From: Cognatundibacterium squillarum
GTDB lineage: Bacteria; Pseudomonadota; Gammaproteobacteria; Burkholderiales; Burkholderiaceae_D
Reading direction: 5' to 3'
NCBI RefSeq assembly: GCF_014652435.1
Contig: NZ_BMYU01000009.1
Coordinates: 1-59,439 of the forward strand
Length of the DNA stretch: 59,439 bases
Shown here: one piece after another, positions 37,368 through 45,700 of the stretch
Layout: every line of letters starts with the position of its first letter
How positions within the stretch are numbered: position 1 is the first letter of the stretch
Translations under genes and position numbers: made by a program
The notes under the pieces: model-generated
What the model was told of the DNA's origin: nothing
The model's database searches: none
What the model saw: only the letters and a program-made list of their open reading frames with translations

Positions 37368-38216
37368 TTACATTCCGAGACTCACACCAAGATCGGCTTG
37401 ACCGGACATCCCACGGACGGCTTCCATACCGGCCTGCTGCGCCAGCGCGGCGCCCAGTGCCATATACGACTGAGCTGCACGGGAATGCGGGAATGCATCG
37501 GTAACCGACTGTCCCTGGTGTGCGGCTCTGACTACATATTCATCTTCCGGCACAAAGCCGGCATACTGCAACGGTACTGCAAGATAACGGCTCGCGGCCT
37601 GTGCCATATTCGAATAGATCAAACGTGCGTCTCTTTCTGAAGCTGCACTGACCAGAATATGAAAAGTACGGCGACCCAGACGCTGGCTCAGGCGTTTAAT
37701 CAGCGCATACGCCGCTTTAATGTCTTCCGGCGTGGCAGATACCTGCACCATCAGCTCGCTGTCATCCAGCGCGGACAATGGAAACTGATCCTGATCATCC
37801 GGCGCGGCATCCACCAGCATCAGGTCTGCGTGATTGGCTGCCATATCGAGCACACGGTTCAGTTGCCGCACGGATTCCTGCGGCAGCCATTCCAGCGACT
37901 CAGACTGGCGGCACAATTGCGTGACATTCAGCCCCGTTACCACGGTCTTCACTGCTTCTTGCATTGTACGCTGTTGTCTTGCCACATCCAATAAGCAGCG
38001 GTCAAATCTTGCATTCATCCAGACACCAATGCTGTGGCGGGTACAGCGTGCATCCACCACCATCACTTGCTGCCCCTGACTTGCCAGCGCCATGCTGAGA
38101 TTAATCAGCATACGGCTTTTGCGATGATCATCCAGAACGGAAATAAAACTGAGCACACGTGGTCTCGGCACCGCCAGCATGCGGCGCAGGCCTTCGGCCT
38201 GATCGGTCTTAACCAA
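37368..38216 (-). CDS. flhG: Flagellar number regulator FlhG (MinD-like), degenerate ATP site
   Basis: Protein of about 282 residues of the MinD/ParA fold. It starts with the FlhF-activating DQAEGLRRML motif. Where FlhG normally has a Walker A loop (GKGGVGKT), this protein has SVLDDHRKS (about 26-34), so ATP binding is probably lost or altered; the following INLSMALASQGQQVMVVDA is conserved. I favour a TTG start at 38216 with GAGAGG six bases upstream, overlapping flhF by eight bases. A GTG at 38240 would add eight residues. It lies between flhF and fliA. Confidence 0.88.
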   Translation of the reverse strand: MVKTDQAEGLRRMLAVPRPRVLSFISVLDDHRKSRMLINLSMALASQGQQVMVVDARCTRHSIGVWMNARFDRCLLDVARQQRTMQEAVKTVVTGLNVTQLCRQSESLEWLPQESVRQLNRVLDMAANHADLMLVDAAPDDQDQFPLSALDDSELMVQVSATPEDIKAAYALIKRLSQRLGRRTFHILVSAASERDARLIYSNMAQAASRYLAVPLQYAGFVPEDEYVVRAAHQGQSVTDAFPHSRAAQSYMALGAALAQQAGMEAVRGMSGQADLGVSLGM

Positions 38217-39633
38217 GGGATACCTCTCTTTCCATACCACGTACCGGTGCTGCGGCGCTTGCGCCCGCCATGATCAGCGGCAATTCTTCGTCCAGATAGC
38301 GAAATGCTGCTGTTTCGCGTTTCAGTTTGAAGGCGCGGTCGATCAGATATTGCTTATTTGCAACATGCAAATCTTCCGGCACACGCTGACCGCTGGCAAC
38401 GTAATACAGCGCCAGACGCTGACGGATTGCGATATCCAGCGCGCCACCGATAGTTGCAGCCTCATCCAGCTTGGTCAGAATGCAGCCTGCCAGACCGCCG
38501 CCCTGATAGGCACGCACCACTTCACTCAGCGTTTCGCCGGTGCAGGTAGCGTTCAGGCAGAGTAAGCGTTTGACGTCAGTACCGGCAGCAGACAGCATTG
38601 CCACCTGATCGGTCACCATTTTGTCGCGCTGACTGACACCCACGGTGTCGATCAGCACGGTGTGTTTGCCTTTCAGCTCTTCCAGTGCAATACGCAGATC
38701 GGTTTCATCTTTAACCGCATGTACCATCACACCCAGAATTTTTCCGTAGATGCGTAATTGTTCGAAACCGCCGATACGGTAGCCGTCAGTCGTGATCAGC
38801 GCCAGCTTGGACGGGCCGTGACGCATAACACAGCGTGCAGCAAGCTTTGCCGTGGTGGTAGTTTTACCGACACCGGTCGGGCCGACAATCGCGTACACAC
38901 CGCCTTTTTCCAGAATTTCATTTTCATTGCTGATCGTGGTCAGATTGCGTGCCAGAATGGATTTCACCCATTCAATGCCCTGCTGCACATTCAGACCTTC
39001 CGGCATTTTGTTCACCAGAAAACGGGCCAGCGTGGCGCTGATACCGGTCGCCAGCATTTCGCGCAGCACTTCCGCTTTCTGCGGTTGTTTTTGCTGCGTG
39101 GTGCTCCAGGAAATTTCTGCCAGCTGCGATTCCAGCATCGAACGCATGGAGCGGATTTCGCTCATCATGCTTTGCATGTCCGGCATGCCGGTCATGATTT
39201 GTGGCGCTGCCTGCACTGCCGGTGCGACCGGAGCGACCTGTACCGGCGCTTGCGGCCTTGCACGCATCACCGGCGCTGCTGCAACCGGTGCTGGCGCAGG
39301 TTCTGCTGCAGGTGTCGCAAATACCGGTTGTGCGCGGAACAAGCCCGGACGGAATGCCGGTGCAGGTGCTTCTTCCTCTTCTTCATCCAGACGATACGCA
39401 GCAGCCTGACGGCTGGCTGCAGGCGGCGGAGTGAAGCGTGCTGTTTCCGGCGCAGCGCGGCGCGCTGCTTCTGCCGGTGCATATTCAGGAATGGCTTCGT
39501 CTGCCATGGCGAGAATTTCCACGCGGCCGTTGACGGTTTTATTCGACAGAATCACGGCATCGGCACCCAGTGCTTCACGCAACAGACGCAAAGCTTCCCG
39601 TGAAGTATTGGCGGTGAATTTTCTTACGTTCAT
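38209..39633 (-). CDS. flhF: Flagellar placement GTPase FlhF
   Basis: SRP-type GTPase of 474 residues that directs the first flagellar parts to the right site. The N-terminal basic region (MNVRKFTANTSREALRLLRE) leads to a long Ala/Pro-rich linker (about 50-150). An NG domain follows: G1 GPTGVGKTT (251-259), DTVG (329-332) in place of the common DTAG, and TKLD (387-390). It overlaps flhA by four bases (ATGA) and precedes flhG. Confidence 0.95.
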   Translation of the reverse strand: MNVRKFTANTSREALRLLREALGADAVILSNKTVNGRVEILAMADEAIPEYAPAEAARRAAPETARFTPPPAASRQAAAYRLDEEEEEAPAPAFRPGLFRAQPVFATPAAEPAPAPVAAAPVMRARPQAPVQVAPVAPAVQAAPQIMTGMPDMQSMMSEIRSMRSMLESQLAEISWSTTQQKQPQKAEVLREMLATGISATLARFLVNKMPEGLNVQQGIEWVKSILARNLTTISNENEILEKGGVYAIVGPTGVGKTTTTAKLAARCVMRHGPSKLALITTDGYRIGGFEQLRIYGKILGVMVHAVKDETDLRIALEELKGKHTVLIDTVGVSQRDKMVTDQVAMLSAAGTDVKRLLCLNATCTGETLSEVVRAYQGGGLAGCILTKLDEAATIGGALDIAIRQRLALYYVASGQRVPEDLHVANKQYLIDRAFKLKRETAAFRYLDEELPLIMAGASAAAPVRGMEREVSLG

Positions 39634-41729
39634 GATTGTCCTCCGACGAGGCTAGTAACTCGTATTGTTTTTGTATCCGGAACTTCAGCATGCGACAGCA
39701 CTTTGAGCTGAGGAATCGAGCGGCGCAGGAAACGTGACAGCAGCGGACGCAGCGGTGCAGGCACCAGCAGTACCGGTGTCACGCCCATTTGTTCCTGTTG
39801 TGCTGTTGCCATTTGTGCCTGCGATGTCAGCGTGTCAGCCAGACCCGGCTCTAGCGCAGCAGCATCGCCACCGCTGTGGATTGCCTGCATCAGCAGGCGT
39901 TCAAGACGGCCATCCAGCGTCATTACTGTCAGTTCGTTCGTACCAGGGAACAGTTGCTGCACGATTGCACGACCCAGACCGATACGCACAAACGCGGTCA
40001 GTTCGTTCGCATCCTGTGTACGCATTGCATATTCCGACAGTGTTTCGATGATGGTGCGCATGTCGCGGATATGTACGCCTTCCTGCAACAGGTTTTGCAG
40101 CACTTTCTGCAGCACATTCAGCGGTACCAGTTTCGGCACCAGATCTTCCACCATCTTCGGCATTTCTTTGGCCAGATGATCCAGCAGCAGCTGTACTTCC
40201 TGACGACCGAGCAGATCAGAAGCATGTGTCGTAATAATATGATTCAGATGCGTTGCAATCACGGTACCGGCATCCACCACGGTGTAACCCATCACCTGTG
40301 CCTGTTCACGCAGACCGCCATCAATCCAGATCGCTGGCAGACCGAAAGCAGGATCTTTGGTTTCCACGCCCGGCAACGGACCGCTGACCATGCCCGGATT
40401 GATCGCCAGATACTGACCATTCATCGCTTCGCCGGTACCGACTTCTACACCTTTCAGCGCGATTTTGTAGGCTGAAGGTTTGAGTTCAAGATTGTCGCGG
40501 ATATGTACCGGTGGCGACAGGAAACCGACTTCCTGCGCAAATTTCTTACGTATACCCTTAATACGGCGCAGCAATTCGCCACCCTGATTTTTATCCACCA
40601 GCGGAATCAGGCGATAGCCAACTTCCAGGCCCAGTGTATCCACCGGCAGAATGTCCTGCCATGTCGCTTCTTCGATTTCCGGCGCTGCGGTGGCAGAAGC
40701 CGGTGCTTCTGCAGCCGCTGCAGCTGCTGCATCCTGTGCAGGACGCTGCGCACGTTTCTGAATCAGATAACCGATACCACCAAACATACCGCCCAGCATC
40801 ATGAATGCCAGATGCGGCATACCCGGAATAATACCGAGGCCACCGATGATGCCACCGGTGATGTACATGACTTCCGGACGGGTGAACAACTGCGCCACCA
40901 ACTGACCACTGATATCCTGATCGCTGGCAACACGGGAAACCACGACACCGGCAGCAATCGAAATAATCAGCGAAGGAATCTGAGCGACCAGACCGTCACC
41001 GATTGCCAGCAGCGTATAGTTTTTGATCGCGGTACCGAAATCCAGATCATGCTGCACCATACCAACGATCAGACCACCGACGATATTAATCACGGTCACC
41101 AGAATGCCGGCAACCGCGTCACCGCGTACGTATTTACTCGCACCGTCCATCGCGCCGTAGAACTCTGCTTCCTGCGATACTTCGGTACGGCGGCGGCGCG
41201 CTTCGTTCTGATCGATCAGACCAGCATTCAGATCCGCGTCGATCGCCATTTGCTTACCTGGCATCGCATCCAGTGCGAAACGCGCACCGACTTCCGCGAT
41301 ACGGCCTGCACCTTTGGTAACAACAGTGAAGTTAATAATCGTTAAGATAATGAACACGACGATACCGACGGTGTAGTTACCGCCGATCAGGAAGTGACCG
41401 AATGCTTCAATCACTTTACCGGCCGCATCCGGACCGGTATGACCTTCCGTCAGCACGATACGGGTGGATGCCACGTTCAGCGACAAACGCAGCATCGTGG
41501 TCACCAGCAGCACAGTCGGAAACACCATGAAGTCCAGCGGACGCACGGTGTAAAGACTGGTCAGCAGCACAATCACCGCCATCGCGATGTTGAAGCTGAA
41601 GAACACGTCGAGAATGAATGCCGGCAGCGGCAGAATCATCATGGCCAGCATCAGCACGATCAGCAGCGGCGCTGCCAGTGCCTTGGTGTTCATGCTGCTC
41701 AGCCACAGCGGTAATCTGAGGCTATTCAT
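39630..41729 (-). CDS. flhA: Flagellar export gate protein FlhA
   Basis: Export gate protein of 699 residues. The first half has about eight membrane segments (LPAFILDVFFSFNIAMAVIV; GRIAEVGARFALDAMPGKQM). The cytoplasmic half from about 330 forms the nonameric ring that docks export chaperones. It is full length, and overlaps flhB by eight bases and flhF by four. Confidence 0.97.
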   Translation of the reverse strand: MNSLRLPLWLSSMNTKALAAPLLIVLMLAMMILPLPAFILDVFFSFNIAMAVIVLLTSLYTVRPLDFMVFPTVLLVTTMLRLSLNVASTRIVLTEGHTGPDAAGKVIEAFGHFLIGGNYTVGIVVFIILTIINFTVVTKGAGRIAEVGARFALDAMPGKQMAIDADLNAGLIDQNEARRRRTEVSQEAEFYGAMDGASKYVRGDAVAGILVTVINIVGGLIVGMVQHDLDFGTAIKNYTLLAIGDGLVAQIPSLIISIAAGVVVSRVASDQDISGQLVAQLFTRPEVMYITGGIIGGLGIIPGMPHLAFMMLGGMFGGIGYLIQKRAQRPAQDAAAAAAAEAPASATAAPEIEEATWQDILPVDTLGLEVGYRLIPLVDKNQGGELLRRIKGIRKKFAQEVGFLSPPVHIRDNLELKPSAYKIALKGVEVGTGEAMNGQYLAINPGMVSGPLPGVETKDPAFGLPAIWIDGGLREQAQVMGYTVVDAGTVIATHLNHIITTHASDLLGRQEVQLLLDHLAKEMPKMVEDLVPKLVPLNVLQKVLQNLLQEGVHIRDMRTIIETLSEYAMRTQDANELTAFVRIGLGRAIVQQLFPGTNELTVMTLDGRLERLLMQAIHSGGDAAALEPGLADTLTSQAQMATAQQEQMGVTPVLLVPAPLRPLLSRFLRRSIPQLKVLSHAEVPDTKTIRVTSLVGGQS

Positions 41730-42876
41730 TGCGATCTCCGTTGTTGTTCAAAGGGTCCATCTCTTTCGGTACAGGTAATTCACGTGGTTGTTCAGGACGG
41801 TCACCACCCTGATTGCGATACGTCCGCAGCTGGTACACATAGGCCAGCACTTCGGCAACTGCGGCATACAGAGCTTCCGGAATTTCATCGCCCAGCTCAG
41901 TATGTTTGTACAGCGCACGCGCCAGCGGTGGCGCTTCCAGCATCGGCACATTGTTTTCCTGTGCCAGTTCGCGGATTTTTGCCGCGACTTCATCCACCCC
42001 TTTTGCCACCACCTGCGGTGCACGCATACCGACTTCTGCGTATTTCAGTGCCACGGCGTAGTGCGTCGGGTTCGTTACGATCACGTCGGCATTCGGTACT
42101 TCAGACATCATGCGGCGACGGGCCATTTCACGTTGTTGCTGACGGATCTTCGCTTTGATCTGCGGATTACCGTTCATCTCTTTCGATTCCTGCACCACTT
42201 CCTGATGCGTCATCTTCAGTTTGTTCGCATACGACCACATCTGATACGGTGCATCGATCATCGCAATCACCACCAGCGAAGCCACGATCGTCATAAAACA
42301 CACACCGAACATATGGCCTGCATGTGCCAGCGCCTGTTGCAGCGGTTCATTGGCCAGACTGAAAATCGCTTCTTTCTGCGCCATCACAACCACCCATGCC
42401 ACGCTGCCGACCAGCACGGTTTTCAGGATGGATTTCAGCAATTCCACACCGGCGCGCGAAGAAATCATGTTGCCAAGGCCGGAAGCCGGATTTAAACGTC
42501 CGAAATTCGGACCCAGCGCCTTTGCAGAAAACACCCAGCCACCAATCAGTACCGGCGATGCCACTGCAACCACCAGCAACAAACCGGCTACCGGTGAAAA
42601 AGCGATCAGGACATCCAGTAAATCTGCCGCGATTTTTTCTGCCAGCACATTAAAGTCGTAAATCGTTTCACGGTTCAGGCTTAATCCGTGGGTCAGCATC
42701 TGATTTAACTGCTTGATCAGCGAGCCGCCCATCGCCCACAAGGCACCACCGGCTGCCAGCAATACGGTACAGGTCGATAACTCACGTGACCGGGGAACAT
42801 CGCCCTCTTTACGCGCCTCTTCCAGGCGCTTGGGCGAGGCCTCTTCGGTTCGTTCGAGATCGCTTTCTTCGGCCAT
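41722..42876 (-). CDS. flhB: Flagellar export switch protein FlhB
   Basis: Export apparatus protein of 384 residues with four membrane segments and a cytoplasmic domain that self-cleaves in the NPTH motif (N269-H272, in VIVTNPTHYAVAL) to switch from hook to filament substrates. The N-terminus EESDLERTEEASPKRLEEAR is typical. The C-terminal tail beyond about 350 is charged and variable. It is the first gene of the flhB-flhA-flhF-flhG-fliA-motC-motD unit. Confidence 0.97.
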   Translation of the reverse strand: MAEESDLERTEEASPKRLEEARKEGDVPRSRELSTCTVLLAAGGALWAMGGSLIKQLNQMLTHGLSLNRETIYDFNVLAEKIAADLLDVLIAFSPVAGLLLVVAVASPVLIGGWVFSAKALGPNFGRLNPASGLGNMISSRAGVELLKSILKTVLVGSVAWVVVMAQKEAIFSLANEPLQQALAHAGHMFGVCFMTIVASLVVIAMIDAPYQMWSYANKLKMTHQEVVQESKEMNGNPQIKAKIRQQQREMARRRMMSEVPNADVIVTNPTHYAVALKYAEVGMRAPQVVAKGVDEVAAKIRELAQENNVPMLEAPPLARALYKHTELGDEIPEALYAAVAEVLAYVYQLRTYRNQGGDRPEQPRELPVPKEMDPLNNNGDRNE

Positions 42877-43102
42877 TGCCGGCTCCTGTTATGCCATTGC
42901 GGGACCGGAATCCCATTTACCATCACACAGGTATCATTATTGGATGCCGTGCGGCAATCAGAAGCGTGGAATAAAGGGGGAAAAACCCCTTTTATCCGGT
43001 TTGAGCCTCAAGTTTGCGAAAACGCAGCCGTTACCTGCTGCCACTGCCTGTAAAAACCGGTATTTCAGCGTGGCGGGCAGGGTGCGGAACCCCGCCGCTG
43101 AT
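42877..43102. promoter_or_regulatory. flhB upstream region with shared flagellar element
   Basis: At 42973-42992 lies AAAGGGGGAAAAACCCCTTT, identical to the element before flgB; here it is 96 bases before flhB. TGCCG and CGGCA form a tight inverted repeat at 42945-42956. The rest, to the repeat copy D, holds no gene I can support. Confidence 0.5.
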
Positions 43103-43217
43103 TGTGCTGAAACCCGCATCTGACGAAAAAACCACACCTTGCGCAGCCAGTGTTTTCGCGGTCGTCCGGCATAGCGGGCACTTTTTCTGTGCTGTACACC
43201 GCATTTCAGACATTTCC
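43103..43217 (+). repeat. Dispersed intergenic repeat, long form, copy D
   Basis: About 115 bases that align along their whole length with copy E (44510-44623). Shared blocks include AAAACCAC, CAGCCAGTGTTT, the GTCGTCCG/GACGTCCG block and ACACCGCATTTCAG. The end matches the CTGAACTCCGCATTT end of the short copies with substitutions. The 150 bases after it, to the terminator at 43370, are empty as far as I can see. Confidence 0.65.
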
Positions 43218-43369
43218 GGCAACGCGCAGCATCGGTTTGAGGGTGAGAGAAAAGCCGGTTCGCAGTCCGCTTGCGGATGCATCGGCGCACAAATGTGCGC
43301 TGAGGTGATGAAGACAGATATGTGGTGAATCTGCGTCAGCGGCGCACATGCTTTCCAACTGACAGACGT

Positions 43370-43400
43370 AAAAAAACCGGCAGGTATGCACCTGCCGGTT
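43370..43400 (-). terminator. Terminator of the bacteriocin-like gene
   Basis: On the minus strand a perfect 11 bp stem, AACCGGCAGGT with ACCTGCCGGTT, is followed by seven T residues. The bases at 43360-43379 equal those at 14580-14599. Confidence 0.93.
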
Positions 43401-43424
43401 CAAATCTGGAGAGTACAGCAACAA

Positions 43425-43640
43425 TCAGAGCGCGCCGACCTGACCGGCGATGCTGGATTCCGGTGCGTAGGTTTGCGCAAATGCTTCCATACCGCCACCA
43501 ACCAGCGCTCCCATCACGAGACCGGGCACACCGGCACGCATCGTGCCGAGCAACGCCCCTTTCAACGCACCCACACCAACTGCGCTCCAGTTCAGTGCAC
43601 CGCCTACCTCTTCCATTTCAGCCAGATTCAGTTCTTGCAT
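43425..43640 (-). CDS. Bacteriocin-like precursor with double-glycine leader
   Basis: Peptide of 71 residues. The leader MQELNLAEMEEVGG matches the double-glycine consensus (hydrophobic residues at -4, -7 and -12, acidic surface), so cleavage after G14 by a C39-peptidase ABC exporter is predicted. The mature 57 residues are small-residue rich (GVGALKGALLGTM, VMGALVGGGMEAFAQ) with GxxxG spacing, as in class IIb bacteriocins of the lactobin A/cerein 7B group. GAGGAG lies five bases before this ATG; two in-frame codons upstream are possible starts. No exporter gene lies in the window. A strong terminator follows. Confidence 0.8.
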   Translation of the reverse strand: MQELNLAEMEEVGGALNWSAVGVGALKGALLGTMRAGVPGLVMGALVGGGMEAFAQTYAPESSIAGQVGAL

Positions 43641-43665
43641 CATCACTCCTCAAGTCAGGAAATTG

Positions 43666-43824
43666 TCACGCTGCCAGACACCACCACGGGATCAGCAGCC
43701 CGCTCAGTATTTCGATTGCATAACTTTCCGGCAAGATGGAAAGAGGGATCAGCACGGCTGGCGTAACAACTTTTACATCTCCGTGCAGCAAGCAAAATTT
43801 GCGCATCGTTTGCAGCACAGGCAT
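43666..43824 (-). CDS. Possible small ORF between methyltransferase and bacteriocin
   Basis: Would encode 52 residues (MPVLQTMRKFCLLHGDVKVV, then a hydrophobic half ending IPWWCLAA). Codon use looks normal and it fits the gap between the two genes, 25 bases from each. There is no visible ribosome site and I recognise no family. It could be an immunity peptide or a decayed gene; both are speculation. Confidence 0.3.
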   Translation of the reverse strand: MPVLQTMRKFCLLHGDVKVVTPAVLIPLSILPESYAIEILSGLLIPWWCLAA

Positions 43825-43849
43825 GTTGCACAGATGCAGCGGCCAACAG

Positions 43850-44491
43850 TCACAAGCGACGCGCCAGCAACACCACATCTTCCGTTTGCAGACTGGCACT
43901 GGCCGGACTGGCGATCACTGCCTGCGCCAGAATCTGAAAACCGGCTGCGCACAGCATCTGAGTAATCTGATCAGCGCTGCGGTAAAAACTGTGAACACGG
44001 TCACCGCTGGCATTCACCTGCACACCACTGAGCGCCGCATCACCCGCCACACTGCTCAGCAGCAAAGGTGCACCGGCGCGTAACAAACGGAACAGTTCCG
44101 CCAGCGTGCGTTGCGCGTCAGCTTCATTCAGATAACTCAGGCCGAAACAAAACGCCGCCGCACCGAATTGCAGACCTTCCGGCAGACACTGCAAATCGCG
44201 GCAATCTGCCTGCACACAGCGTGCCTGCGGCAAACGCTGCTGCACCTGTTCCAGCATCGCTGCTGAACGGTCCACACACCAGTAATCCAGCTCCGGCCGC
44301 CGCGCCGCCAGAAACGCCGCCACCTGCCCCGGCCCGCAAGCCAGATCCAGCACGGCGCAGGGTTCCGCCGGTAAGGCGGCGAGCAATTGCAGGTAATGCC
44401 CGTCGTAATCCGGCAAGTCCGCGTATTTTTCTGTGTAACGCTGTGCGTGCAGATCAAAGGTTTGCACCGATTCCAGATTGTAGTCGCCCAT
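43850..44491 (-). CDS. Class I SAM-dependent methyltransferase
   Basis: Protein of 213 residues with a Rossmann fold. Motif I is VLDLACGPGQVAAFLAA, the acidic end of strand 2 is CVDRSAAML, and motif post I/II is CVQADCRDLQCLP; AAFCFGLSYLNEADAQRTL gives motif IV. The overall pattern resembles the BioC/UbiE-like small-molecule methyltransferases; substrate unknown. It is upstream of the bacteriocin-like gene on the same strand, so a joint transcript is possible. Confidence 0.87.
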   Translation of the reverse strand: MGDYNLESVQTFDLHAQRYTEKYADLPDYDGHYLQLLAALPAEPCAVLDLACGPGQVAAFLAARRPELDYWCVDRSAAMLEQVQQRLPQARCVQADCRDLQCLPEGLQFGAAAFCFGLSYLNEADAQRTLAELFRLLRAGAPLLLSSVAGDAALSGVQVNASGDRVHSFYRSADQITQMLCAAGFQILAQAVIASPASASLQTEDVVLLARRL

Positions 44492-44509
44492 ATCCCTTCA
44501 TCCTGATGA

Positions 44510-44623
44510 TGCAGAACTCCGCATTTTGCTCAAAACCACCCTGCCCGCTCAGCCAGTGTTTCTGCCGACGTCCGTCAAAAACCGGCCTTTTCCTGTGCTG
44601 AACACCGCATTTCAGGCATTTCC
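44510..44623 (+). repeat. Dispersed intergenic repeat, long form, copy E
   Basis: Starts TGCAGAACTCCGCATTTTG, includes CAGCCAGTGTTTCTGCCGAC and ends ACACCGCATTTCAGGCATTT. It is in the same orientation as copy D, 1.3 kb away, so the two are direct repeats around the bacteriocin and methyltransferase genes. It contains both the start-like and end-like segments of the short repeat. The space from 44624 to 44853 holds the cyclase leader; no gene seen. Confidence 0.68.
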
Positions 44624-44853
44624 GTGCATTTCCGGTGTGCTACGCAGCGCCGGTGACCAGCGATTCAGTCAGTGTAACAGTCAAGCTTCCTGCCTTTGCT
44701 TGCCGGTCTTATTTTTTTTGAAATACAATCGCCGCCGGTACACATCAGGCGATCCGTTTCGCCCATCGCCGCATTGCAGGCAATACAGCAAAGACGCAAG
44801 CCCGCCGTCACAATGCCGGCAACCCGTCTGCCAACAAACTCAGGAGACCGCAA

Positions 44854-45639
44854 ATGGCACGCAGCATCATCGACTTATCTATTCCGATTGAAAACGATAT
44901 CGCATCCGACCCGCCCGGCTATCAGCCCAAAGTCACTTACTACCGCCATCAGGATACCTTCGGCCAGATCGCCCCGTTTTTCCCCGGCCTGCAAGCCAGC
45001 GACTTACCGGACGGCGAAACCTGGGCCGTGGAAAAAGTGGAACTGATCACCCACAACGGCACGCATCTGGACGCGCCCTACCATTTTCACTCCACCATGA
45101 ACCGTGGCGAGCGCGCGATCACGATCGATGAAGTGCCGCTGGAATGGTGCTTTCAGCGCGGTGTGAAGCTGGATTTCCGGCATTTTGAAGACGGCTATGT
45201 GGTCAGCGCCGACGATGTGGCACGCGAGCTGGACCGCATACAAGTCAGCCTGCAGCCGCTGGATATTGTGGTCGTCAACACCCGCGCCGGCAGCCGCTAC
45301 GGTCAGCCGGATTACCTGAGCGCCGGTTGCGGCATGGGCTACGACGCCACCATGTATTTGCTGGAACGCGGCGTGCGCCTGACCGGCACCGATGGCTGGA
45401 GCTGGGATGCGCCGTTTATTCATACCGCGAAAAAGTACGCTGAAGAAGGCAATCCGGCCATTATCTGGGAAGGCCACAAAGCCGGACGCGACATCGGCTA
45501 CTGCCATCTGGAAAAACTCCACAACCTCGAAGCCCTGCCCGCCACCGGCTTCACCATCGCCTGCTTCCCGGTCAAAATCCGCGGCGCATCGGCAGGATGG
45601 ACGCGTGCGGTAGCGATTTTTGATGATCTGAAAAGCTGA
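44854..45639 (+). CDS. Cyclase-family metal-dependent hydrolase
   Basis: Protein of 261 residues of the Cyclase family (PF04199 as I know it). The metal/catalytic motif [16 protein letters not shown] is intact, with [10 protein letters not shown] and [14 protein letters not shown] downstream. Related enzymes include kynurenine formamidase and isatin hydrolase. It is longer than typical KynB and no kynurenine genes are adjacent, so the substrate is left open. A GGAG ribosome site precedes the ATG. Confidence 0.88.
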   Translation: MARSIIDLSIPIENDIASDPPGYQPKVTYYRHQDTFGQIAPFFPGLQASDLPDGETWAVEKVELITHNGTHLDAPYHFHSTMNRGERAITIDEVPLEWCFQRGVKLDFRHFEDGYVVSADDVARELDRIQVSLQPLDIVVVNTRAGSRYGQPDYLSAGCGMGYDATMYLLERGVRLTGTDGWSWDAPFIHTAKKYAEEGNPAIIWEGHKAGRDIGYCHLEKLHNLEALPATGFTIACFPVKIRGASAGWTRAVAIFDDLKS

Positions 45640-45649
45640 ACGATCTGCA

Positions 45650-45680
45650 CAAAAACAAACACCGGCCGCAGCCGGTGTTG
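45650..45680. terminator. Terminator between convergent cyclase and TipAS genes
   Basis: AACACCGGC (45658-45666) pairs with GCCGGTGTT (45671-45679). On the minus strand TTGTTTTTG follows; the plus side has a weak T-run. Confidence 0.75.
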
Positions 45681-45700
45681 ATTGTTACTCACGTTCAGAT

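Noticed and set aside
38758..39603. 281-codon plus-strand ORF opposite flhF
   Set aside because: It is a shadow of flhF; the arginine/cysteine-rich composition is typical of antisense frames.
42713..43123. 136-codon plus-strand ORF across the flhB start
   Set aside because: It is antisense to flhB and its upstream control region, with no family match.
43103..44623. Insertion sequence or integron attC cassette
   Set aside because: There is no transposase or integrase, no clear terminal inverted repeats, and no RYYYAAC/GTTRRRY core at the repeat ends.
44854..45639. Call as kynurenine formamidase KynB
   Set aside because: It shares the cyclase motif, but it is longer and has no kynurenine pathway neighbours.
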